64,000 nt of DNA, from NCBI GenBank assembly GCA_949358305.1, contig OX442321.1, positions 5,729,605-5,793,604 of the forward strand. Reading direction: 5' to 3'. The translations under genes and the position numbers were made by a program. The stretch is from Strigamia acuminata (taxonomy: Eukaryota; Arthropoda; Chilopoda; Geophilomorpha; Linotaeniidae). The notes beneath the pieces were generated by a model that saw only the letters and a program-made list of their open reading frames with translations, was not told where the DNA came from and made no database searches. Below are positions 54,479 through 64,000 of the stretch, in pieces. Within the stretch, counting starts at the first letter, position 1, and each line of letters opens with the position of its first letter.

Positions 54479-56531
54479 TTTGAGGAATGTTCGAGTGGAT
54501 GTTGTGTCTTGAGCAAGTCTGTAACAAATGTTGAAGATGGATGTTTGAGGCAACATAAATAGCCAAAGAGAGAACAAAAAAAATAAGTACACAGTTCTAT
54601 GAAATCAGCAATGCCAAACTATAAACAACCACCTAACATTTAACCTATCCTGCCTTTGTTTTTAATATCACAGGAACTGCTAGGCAAAAATATTTACATA
54701 TGACTAACACCTGTTAAAAACATGTTATGTTATTTTACATTTGCTTTTAGCATGAAAATATCCATTAAATGTACATTAACCACTACAAACACATTAGAGG
54801 AAATGTTGAAATACATAAAAACAGCTTTTATTTACGAAAATCTAGTTTATTTCTTGAAATATTAATTTTTTTTACAGGACTTTTATTATTTATTCCTTGC
54901 TTTTGTTTACGTGCAGCATTTTAACTGCACATCACTAGAGGACACCTCGCATTTATTTTTATCCCAATTCCGCTTGAGCTGATTGTCACCAGAGGACTCG
55001 TTGCATAAATCCTAAATGGCGTCGAAAATCAAGTTGAAAATGACACGGGATTTTGTGATAACTGACAAGTTTACTGAAATAAACTTTACAAGTAAAAACA
55101 CCCGGTAAAGGTATAGAATAAAGCAGTCAATACATCGTAATAAATTCTTTATTTAACCATTTCAGCTCCATATACGAAATTAACTTGAAATTTGATGCTC
55201 ATTGCAAATGGCGGGAAAATATACGAAAAATTCTGCCAAATAACGGCCAATTTATGTCTCAAAAACGGCCGCAAACGTCGAAAAACCGTAAACCAAACCA
55301 ACATCGACCGAGAAAAATATTTCCGAATCATTTATCAAGTAAATTAGTTAAACATTTCGTAATATAAAAATGATTTTGACGTATTTTTCCGTTCTAATTC
55401 GTCGTTTCGAAACTAGCGAGCGAGCTGCATTCATCTCTCATCTCTAATCAACAGATCCATTCACCTGGTCGTCATGGCAACGTTGGCTTTGCTGGTAATT
55501 AGCGTGCACACGCTGTGGGCGTTTGTCAGAGTTCCCCATTCGCAGTCCCATCACGCTCTGCCATTCCCCCCTTCTGCTAGGGATTAGGGATCAATGAGAG
55601 GGGACTGGAAGTGGGAGAAGATGCTGAGACAAGACGAGGAAGATGCACTTTGCACGTGACTCACATACCTGACATTCGCATCTGTCTGTCACCTTTGCTC
55701 CCGACTCTAAACGTCCTCTAGTTGACCATTTGGGCGTGTCACGAGCAATTGATCGATTTTGCTCGCGATTGATCGTGAAAAATCGTGAAAAATGGTCGCG
55801 CAAGTTGATTGAAAACGAAGGGAAAATAAAAAACGAAAGGAGAAATAATAATGTTTAAAATTTGACAGTTTTTTTAAAATTTATTTTTGCCTTTTTTTGT
55901 TGTTTTTATCTATTTACAAAGCGGGCATCACACAAATCACATGACACGGCGCTGGGGCAGAAATGACGTCGTGAAATAGAAACAAAGCGGAGGTTCAAAA
56001 AACACTTGACAATACAATTTTTTCGATCAGAAATTTTTAATTTTTTTAAATTTTTTCTCAGCCGTTTTTAACATCTGCCCCAATTCCCTGAGATTTTTCT
56101 CTCGCTTTCACTTTAATTATTTAAAATCATTTTGATTATTATTATTTTTTTCATAATTTTCTATTTTTTTCATTTTAAACGCTCACCTGCCCCACAAAAT
56201 ATACATTTCAGTATAATATTTACATCTCTCGTTGTTTTTTTTAGTTTTTTTCTTATATTTTAAATATAAAACAATTTTTTTTTAAATTTTTTTTTTTTTT
56301 TTTTAGGTTTTAGCCATTTTTGGATATTTTTATATACTTCCCAAACATCGAGGCGAAACAAAAATATAAAAAAAGGAACTTAGGAAGGAAGGCAAAGGGT
56401 GAGAAGAGAATAATATCACTTCTCTCAACGCACAACGGCCACAAACACAAAAATTGTCACGTTTCTTTTTATGTAGGTAACAAAAAGTGTTTATTTATTC
56501 ATTCGTTGGTGTTTCCTCGCGAGGTTTCCAC
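54479..56531. other. Intergenic between defensin and BCOR; no gene seen
   Basis: AT-rich except 55380-55800, which is more GC-rich and contains GTCGTCATGGCAAC (55468-55481), one mismatch from an RFX X-box. The BCOR poly(A) signal (minus-strand AATAAA near 56490-56500) is about 40 bp past its stop. Long T runs lie at 56140-56320. No supported exon. Confidence 0.5.
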
Positions 56532-59500
56532 TCAATTTTCACTCGTTGATATGACGACAGTCTCAACCCCGAGGAGTTGGCGTAAAACGTCGTCCAACTT
56601 GATGAGATGAACAACCTCCTCCGTGTTAAGCGCCACGCCGACCGACACTTGACTCTGCTCGACCATCCGCAGAAACTCCGACGACGACATCGACGTTAGT
56701 CGCGCACTCGGATAACATTTGATCAACTCTTCGCGCGTCTGCCCCGTCTTTTGCAGCACTTCGTCCAGCAGACAAAACACTTCGGGACTGAAATAAGTAA
56801 AGAAAATTAATATGATTGATTTGTTTTGAATTTTTTTTTTATTGTTTACCTGTTGCAACCTGGAGTGGTCAAGAGATATGTGCGTACATGTGGCGTGTCA
56901 CTAATTTCAAACGTAATATCGTTTTCATCTGCATCTTCTGAATCACTTGGCAGATCTTCAAAAATGTCGAACCCACATTCGGTTGAATCTGTTTGAATGG
57001 CAATATTGTTAGTTTTAACATTCTGGGGCTAATTTTAAACCGAGGAAAACTCACCAAAGAATCTCGCGGGACCATCGAATAACCAGGGAGAGATCGATTC
57101 TATCGCCTCGCCGCTAACATCGGCCATGAAACCTTTTGGGTTAAATAAAATTTTTTTAAAATACGGTCAAATTCAATGAATTTTATTTAAATTTTGGTAA
57201 AAAATATTTTTTTTCATTAAATTATGGTGGAAAAATATTTTTTTTCTTTAAATTACATGCAAAATTATGCAAATTTTCGTGAAAAATAATTTATTTCCAT
57301 TAAATTACCACGAAAAATTTTTTTTTTTTTTCAAATTCCATGCAAATTTATGCAAATTGTGGTCAAAAATATTTTTTTTACATCAAATTATCACGAAAAA
57401 ATATTATTTCACTTCAAATTCCACGCAAATTTATGCAAATTTCAATCAAAAAAATGGTTTTCTTTAAATTCCATGCAAATTTATGCAAATTTTCGTGAAA
57501 AATAATTTATTTCCATTAAATTACCACGAAAAAAATTTTTTTTTTTAAATTCCATGCAAATTTATGCAAATTTTGGTCAAAAATAATTTCTTTTCATCAA
57601 TTATTACGAAAAAATAATTTTTCACTTCAAATTCCACGCAGAATTTATGCAAATTTTAATCCAAAAAAAATTTTTTCCACCAAAAATCAATGCAAATTTA
57701 TTCAAATAATTCCTTATATATAAAACACAGATCGTACCAGTAAGCAAATCAATCATGGTCCTCGAATGCGCAATTTTAATCGGCGTCAACCCCGAATAAG
57801 TGGCCAACAACGGATCCGCTCCATACGACAACAACAGCCGCACAACTTGAACGTGATCATTCTCAACCGCATCGTGGATCGGCCTACATCACAAAAAAAA
57901 ACCAAAATATTAAAACCCTCACCTCAACAAACCAACCAATCAATCAATCAATCAAATACCTGATGCCACCAGCAGCGCTGGAATTCACATCGGCGCCGTA
58001 CTGCAGCAGAAACCGCGCAATCTGAAGATGTCCCCGCGCGCAGCACTCGTGCAACGGCGTGTACCCAGCATTGTCCTTCGCGTCCACGTCCACGTAATTA
58101 GTGGTCAAACAATACGTGACAACCTCCTACAAAGTAAAAAATTAATTTCCACTCCTCCAATCACAAATCACAAATATTTACCGCATATCCTTGTCTAGCT
58201 GCCCGATGCAACAATGTTTCGCCCAGAGTTTTATTGATCATGAGGCGCTTCATTTCGATTGGCGCCACCATTGTGGGATTCACCTGCGAGAGAAAATACA
58301 AAATAGGCCTATTTAATAACAAGGTAAAAAGAAATATATTTTAATTAAATTTTTTTTTTTTTTTTGCTTTTGTTTACGAGCGTGCGTACTTTGTTTGTGT
58401 GAAGACGTTGTTGCGTGTTTACGTTGTTGCGACGCACTGGCGCCATTCTTTTCAAACTGGTACGCTTGAGTCGCATCGCATCCGTCACGGGGCGCCGTCT
58501 GTGGTGTCCTAGCAACCTCCGCCGACCGTAATACAAGCGCACAATGAGTTTCTCCACTTTGTCCAACTCTTCCTCGTCCTCCTCCTTTTTCTCCTCCGCA
58601 TCCCGAACTTTAATGATGATTTTCTGGATGCGTTCGTGACGCTTTCTGCGGATGCTCTCCAACCGCTTGTCTTTTGATCTTTTCTCATGTCGCCGAACTA
58701 ACAAAAAAAAAAAAAAAAAAAAAAAAATTTTTTAGTTTAAAAAACAAAACAAACAAATATATCGATTTCACTCGATTTACCTCCGCCGTAGGATTTAATA
58801 GACGAGTCCAAACGCGAGCACTCGTCGTCGGCACGCTTGATCTTTGGGCGCTCTTGATCGCTCGCGTCGTCCTCGGTGCGTCGCTTTCTCTTGGTGTCCC
58901 CGCCCATCAAATAGGTGAGCATGGCCCCGCTGCACGTGGGTGGTTTGGGTCGTTTGATGCTCAAAAGGAGACGCTGCAAGGCGCGGCTCTCCGCGTACCT
59001 CTTGCGATATTTGTGCACGAGCTGCTCCACGAACGTCGCGCCGCCCGAATTGTCGACCGCGCAACCGTGCACTATCTGCGCAGGTGCGGCCTTGTCCTTG
59101 AGCGTGGTCGGAATCGCGGCTTCCTTCGCCTTCGTTTCCGCCTCGTCCTCGTCGTCCCAGTTGCCGCCGGGGCGCCACACGGTGGCGGTGTTTCGCCTCA
59201 CGGTGGCGGCCGCGGCCTCTTCGGCTTTGGCCGGCGACGGGCTGCCTTCGGTGCACCGAACCACTCCGAACTCGTTGTTGGCGGCGACGCCACCCGAAGG
59301 CAGGAGGGCGTCCTTGGGTGTGGCCGCTTCCGTGGGGTTGTTGGCGTCCGTCGTCCTCTCGTTGGTCGGGGCGGCGGGAATGCTGACCACGGGCGCGTAA
59401 ACCCTCGTCGCGGTGACGGGCAACGCGTCCATCAACGACAAACGACACCTTTCGGCGTCGCGTTGGATAGAATGTTTATCACGTCCGTCCGTGCGCGCAC

Positions 59501-60803
59501 AACCGTCGGGCGAGGGCGGCGCGGTGACTTCCGGTTGTGTGGCGGGCGTGGACCGCGCGGGCGGCGTCGTCACACTTTTGGGGTACGCCGTCTCCTTGGC
59601 GACGTTCTTGACCGCGACCGAGTGTCGCATCTCCTTTTTCACGTGTCGCAAATCCTTGTTTTTGAAAGCGTCCTTCGGTTCTTTGGAGGCACTGTTGTGC
59701 AGCGTCTGTTGCACGTGCGAAGTGAACGGCAACTCCTTGCCCGGGCAGCACGAGTCGCCGTAAGTGGTGAAAGCCCCGGACCGCGCGGCCGGCGTTTGCT
59801 TGGGAATGCAACACGCACAGGGAATGGGAAGTCCGGTCGGCGGACAACAAGGGCAGGCGTTCTCCTTGGGGTAACCGGGCGTGGGCATCGGGTACCTGTC
59901 CCGGACCATCTTGGAGGGGGCCATGGGCATGACACAGGAAGGCGGCACGAGGAAGCCGCCGGTGTTGGCGGCGAGACTCAATCGGTGGAGTTCGTTGAGA
60001 CCGGCAACGTCTTGCGGCATGGGTCCGGCGGCGTTGTTTTGGGTCGGGCACAGGGGGATGAGTTTGTTGAGGGCGTTGCGTTGCTGTTCGGCGTACGCGG
60101 CTTGAACGTTGAGGGCGTGCATCCCTCCGAGAGGCACCGCTTGAAGCCCCTGGGCGCGATGAAGGGGATGCAACCCCAGAGATGTCGGTACCATCAAATC
60201 GCGGCAACGCGGAAAATCAATGCACATTGCTCCTCCGGCGGCGTCGGCGCCACAACCTACGAGTCCCAAATGACCGGCGAGATGCGGGGGCGGCACGAGC
60301 ATCTCTGCACCTCCGTAAGCACCTAAGCCGAGAAGTGCCAGGTTTGCGTTGTGCTGGCATTTTTTCGACGCGTTCGAGTTGGCCGCGTTGGGGAAGGTGG
60401 CTCCTTGAGGCAGGTAGGCTTCGCTGAACCGGGCACCGTGGCGAGCCGCCTCCGCGTGCAGCTTGGACAGCGCGTGCGCGCGTGCGGCCGCCGCTTTCTT
60501 GTGATCGAGCACGATGACGTCGTCGTCGGTGGCGGTCGAGTCCGGGGTCTGTCGGATGGTCTTCATGGAGAGATCGAGCGGGATCTCGCCGCGTTCTCCG
60601 CGGGCCCCGTGCGCCGCCATCATGGGAGGCGGCAAGGCTTCCCGCAGCTGCGGAAGTCCTTGGAAGTAGAGTCGCGTCCGATCGAGCATGGTGGCGTAAG
60701 CGCTCAGATAGTCGAGACTGGTGGGCTTGGCTGCCCCCGATAAGTAATCCATGCTGTTTGATTTGAGAGTCAAATAATCCATTGAATGACACCTGTCGAG
60801 CAC
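56532..60803 (-). CDS. BCOR: BCL6 corepressor (BCOR), 5' end missing
   Basis: BCOR is the subunit of the PRC1.1 Polycomb complex that binds PCGF1. Eight exons in phase give 1072 residues; the splice acceptor at 60804 implies at least one earlier exon: 60803-58781, 58697-58390, 58283-58182, 58126-57960, 57883-57738, 57132-57055, 56988-56850, 56787-56532. The long first exon is Pro/Ala-rich with the CtBP-binding motif PLDLS (60581-60567) and a Cys cluster ([16 protein letters not shown]). A basic helix precedes three ankyrin repeats: [40 protein letters not shown] and [20 protein letters not shown]; the last with [11 protein letters not shown] is nearly identical to vertebrate BCOR. The C-terminal PUFD domain runs from [10 protein letters not shown] to [20 protein letters not shown]1 binding is inferred from this domain. 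Coding GC in the long exon far exceeds that of neighbouring genes. Confidence 0.92.
57150..57700. repeat. BCOR intron array (between exons 5 and 6)
   Basis: Degenerate repeats around CATGCAAATTTATGCAAATT alternating with A/T-only blocks; a composite block of about 200 bp recurs at 57262 and 57472. ATGCAAAT is also the octamer core, so many POU-type sites occur by repetition. Confidence 0.8.
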
Positions 60804-63800
60804 CTGTAGGGACGAGAAGAAAGAAGAGATGACGTCACAAAAGCTGTTTACACGAAAGACTCGAGCTTCGCGCTCTGAATCATCAGCACAGACTGAGAGA
60901 GAGCGAGAGAGCGAGAGAGGGAACGCGTGAGAGGGAAAAGGAAGGGGAGCAGTGCGTTTCCCTTCCTTTCTCTTTCTCTCTCTCTCTCTATCCGACCTCC
61001 CCTCGCTGCTCGCCCCCTCCTACTCCCACGCGCGTTGATTGTTCCCGCCGGTGGCTCGCGATCGATTGCAGCGTGGAACGCGCGCGTGCGGCGAGGCGAA
61101 ATTAAAGGCGGAGAAGGGGAGGGAGAAGCGCGCGTGCTGAACGCCACCCGAGCGCCCCGACGCCAATTAGAAGCCCGCCAGCCATTTGCCCCCACGCCTG
61201 CGCGTGACGCCTCCGCTTACCACACCACGCATTCGGGCAAATCTCGTTACTACGAACTTTTGTTCGAGACGGAGAGTGTGTGCGGGGGCGGTTGGGCGTT
61301 CATCCCCACAAAGTAGGTCGTTTCTCTTTGGTTTCCTGTCGAAACTCACCAGACCTCACCACCGGACGTCGCCCCGGGGCCAATCCATTCGGCGCTCGCA
61401 GGGGTGGAACACAGGTGCGAGGCAAACGGACGCGAACCGACGCTAACACCGAATGCTATTTTCTGCGCGACGTTCAGCGGATGGCCCCCCCCCCCAACCC
61501 AACAACAAAAGCCCAGAACAAGACTGTCGGCTCCCTCTAGCGGACTTTACCAGAGTTTAATGAATTCGACGCGTCCAGAAGAAGGCGCTAATAATTTCTT
61601 GTTGAATGCAGACGGCGCACGGTTTCACGTTCGGCGTCGAGATCAAGGGCTGGGTGTGGTGCGGAATGGCGTTGGTTCGATTTCCCGGAGGGAAAACGAT
61701 GTTGGAGACTCACGGGGGCGTGGGAGACGTGCCTACTCGAGAAGGGCGCCTACTTGCACTGCAAACTCGTTTTATCGCTAGATTTCTCTCGTGGATCTGG
61801 TGAACTTTTCGCTCTGCTTGGAGACGTAAGAACGCGAGCGTTTCGTCAGTAAAGAAAAAGGAGGGACGGGGGAGTTGGTGCGGGCACTGAAGCGTGTGAC
61901 CGCGCACTGCACGCTCGGCTGCCTGCTCCACTGGCTGCTCCACGTCCCCCTCTTCCCCCCTTCTCCTCCCTTTCCCTTTCCCGTTGCCATTTCCACGCTT
62001 CGTATTTACATTTTTCTCTTTTCTTTCGCTGCGAAATTTGCCGTTTTTTCCTTCGTTTTCCCTCCCCGAAGAAAAAAGAAAATGCGCCTTCGTGTTACCT
62101 GTTGGCTGCGTGAGTTGCGCGTCTTTCTTTCTCTTTGCCGGCGCGCTACGGGTCTGCCGCCCTCACCCCTGGGGGCAGAATGAGCGTTCGGGCCTCTTGT
62201 TATCAGCTGTGCCGCCACCATGATAAATGACAGCCGCGTCTCCCTCCCCGTCCCCCGGGGGAACCAAGAGGGATTCCTAATCCTCCCCTTTTCCTCCACC
62301 CTCCTCACACACACTGCGGGCGCCTCTTTGCGACGCTCCCACCGCGCGTTTGACGAACAATTTCGAAGCAACGAACGCCCCCGCTACAACGAAACTGGGC
62401 ACGCAGCCAAACACCGCGGCAGGCGGCATTCTTCTCTTTCTCGTCTCGTCTTTTCGAACCGACGTCATTTGCGTGCCATTTTTTTTTATTATTCTTTCTC
62501 GCTTTTTTTTTACACTTTTTTTTCCGAATCGCGAGCGCGGACCGAAACTTGTCGGACGCGACGCCCGTACAATGAACGCGAGCCTCTTTTTGGGGGTTTT
62601 ATTTTTTTTGGGGGGGGTTTTGGTTTTGGTTTTGGGGAGATTTTGGGTTTTTTTTGTTGTGTTTTTGAGATTCGTTGTAGCGGGGGTGTGGCGGCGGCCC
62701 CCTGGTCGGTGGTCGGTGCCTTTGTTCGGTTTAATCGCGAGCCTAGAGTCCCGCACGCCCTCCCGGTCACGGTCGCCGCCCGCTTCAGCCCCCCGTAACA
62801 AAGGAACGCTGAAGCGATGCACGAACGCCACCTTGCGGCTAATGACTTCCCGCTCGACGACGCCACCAACTCCCCCCCTCGGGAGATGTTGATTAGACAA
62901 AACGGATGCACTGACTCGCCCGATAAAACGTGGGTTCAGTTCACAATTCCAGAAAAGTTTGGCCAATTTTCAAACTTTGCATTTTCCAAAATCCGAAAGA
63001 AAATTGAAAAATGGAAAAAAAACATAAAAATAAAAAAATATATTTCCAAATTTTTACCATAAAACTCAAATTTCCTAATTTTTCCAGTCGCTGCGTTCGA
63101 AAACTAAAATATTTTGCGTTTTACTTCAATTTCAAACCAAAAATGACATCATTTCCTGCTTAAACCACCCACGTTAAAACTTAAAACACACTCAAACTAA
63201 AATTGTTTAAAAGCCGCTAGTTAAAATTTCAAACTTTTAAAACAAATTTCCCCTCGACGACGTCAACTTGGGCTCAATCTGCGCCGAAACTAAAACCCGA
63301 AACCGTACACTTTCCAGCGCTCGGAAACCGGCTGGAAAGAAGCGCCCGCGTTTAGAAAAAGAGCGAAAGAAAAAATGGAATAAATGCACGAAACGAGTTT
63401 GTTCTCCGCACTTTGCCCGACCGGTGTCTCGAGTGGCGTCTACTTGGACCAAACCCAACACCCAATTTCTCCCATCCCCCGAGAAAAAAGGAAAAGAAAA
63501 ACCCGAAAGAAAAGCACGCATAAGCGGACGCGAAATTGTCTTACCGTCGACTGGTCACTCGTATCATGACACGAAAACGCTCGGAGAAGAGAGAGCCTGT
63601 CTGTCGTAATCCCGTGAACAGCGAAATGCAGACCGTGAGATTCGCGCGTCTGCTCCCTTCAGCCTGGCGGCCTCGACTGATGTGTCGCGCGTGCGCTCGC
63701 TCACGTGATCAGCGCCCCGCGTAAGCTGCCGCTTCCGTCTGCCACTCAAGCGGCGCGTGAGTAATAGGCGCTGCCTCCCTCCCCCTGCTGCCCGCCCCTC

Positions 63801-64000
63801 CCTTCCCCTCATTTACGACGGAGACGCCAGCGCTACGCCCGACAACAAAAGCCACCAACGCCACGGACGCCCACACCAACGCCGACGGCAACGATCGTCT
63901 AACCCTTTGGACGCCCACGGACCCCAGCGCTCCCGACGCGAGTACGTACAAATGCCGCACTCGGAACGAGCAGGGGTCGCGAGCGAGCGAACGAACGAAC
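60804..64000. other. GC-rich, CpG-rich flank of BCOR, likely promoter and 5' exon region
   Basis: GC content and CpG density jump here relative to the rest of the window. A purine/pyrimidine tract of GAGA/CTCT type spans 60890-60990, and TGACGTCA occurs at 60829-60836. Open frames are plentiful on both strands only because stops are rare in such DNA; none shows a domain or a signal. Between about 62940 and 63260 the DNA returns to AT-rich. At least one 5' BCOR exon must lie upstream of 60803 on the minus strand, but I cannot place it. Confidence 0.45.

Noticed and set aside
55474-55590. 38-codon frame starting MATLALLVISVHTLW
   Set aside because: A signal-like start but it ends quickly with no continuing exon found and no upstream promoter feature. 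It may be chance in a locally GC-rich patch.
57262-57690. Clusters of octamer-like ATGCAAAT sites as a POU-factor enhancer
   Set aside because: They recur because they are part of a tandem repeat unit in an intron; repetition alone explains the density.
58674-60326. 550-codon plus-strand frame antisense to the long BCOR exon
   Set aside because: GC-rich coding DNA leaves the antisense frame open by chance. No domain is seen, whereas the minus frame has BCOR motifs and continues in phase into ankyrin and PUFD exons.
60840-63960. Many open frames of 60-230 codons on both strands
   Set aside because: Low stop density in CpG-rich DNA; they overlap one another and show Arg/Pro/Ser-rich low-complexity translation with no recognisable domain.
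1-64000. tRNA or rRNA genes
   Set aside because: No cloverleaf-like A- and B-box pair or rRNA core sequence was recognised by eye on either strand. A covariance-model search would be decisive.

Overview
The window is nuclear DNA from a metazoan, most likely a protostome invertebrate. Genes are split into many exons by GT-AG introns, most of them only 40-90 bp. AATAAA signals follow several genes and intergenic DNA is AT-rich. The encoded proteins are clear animal orthologues (MED12, TPP2, IWS1, POLD3, SUCLA2, cathepsin A, BCOR). A CSalpha-beta defensin, WAP proteins, a pentraxin and C-type lectins fit an arthropod- or mollusc-like invertebrate. The species cannot be told from the sequence.

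Layout. 0-8 kb: a foldback MITE-like element, a small EGF/C-type-lectin gene, a tentative 50-residue gene, a secreted low-complexity protein gene, and an intronless, frameshifted copy of the RNA helicase UAP56/DDX39B. 8-41.5 kb: a dense housekeeping block on alternating strands: TPP2(+), THAP-domain gene(-), IWS1(+), cathepsin A(-), SUCLA2(+), POLD3(-), MED12(+). Neighbours meet head-to-head over short shared promoters or tail-to-tail. 41.8-54.5 kb: a compact block of secreted and membrane genes with an innate-immune look: three tandem WAP-domain genes (two with Pro/Thr/Ser repeat tails), a pentraxin, a type II C-type-lectin-like receptor, a fourth WAP-like gene, an FN3 receptor and a defensin. 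56.5-60.8 kb: the 3' part of a BCOR orthologue (-), then a GC-rich, CpG-rich stretch to 64 kb that probably holds its 5' exons and promoter.

Exon junctions were assigned by hand from splice consensus, reading phase and family similarity. Every multi-exon model listed closes in phase to its stop. The most unusual features are: (i) long introns of the housekeeping genes filled with private AT-rich tandem arrays whose units are about 20-21 or 30-31 bp, so A/T tracts recur about once per helical turn; (ii) tandem triplication of a segment that carried the 3' end of MED12, a WAP gene and the 3' end of the pentraxin gene, leaving pseudo-exon scraps of both flanking genes between the copies; (iii) the WAP copies having no tail, a short tail or a very long mucin-like tail; (iv) a defensin with an RxKR processing site.

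The housekeeping genes act in separate places: transcription (MED12 in the Mediator kinase module, IWS1 in elongation, BCOR in Polycomb PRC1.1), replication (POLD3), the mitochondrial TCA cycle (SUCLA2), and cytosolic or lysosomal proteolysis (TPP2, cathepsin A). The 41.8-54.5 kb block is the only part whose genes plausibly share a pathway.
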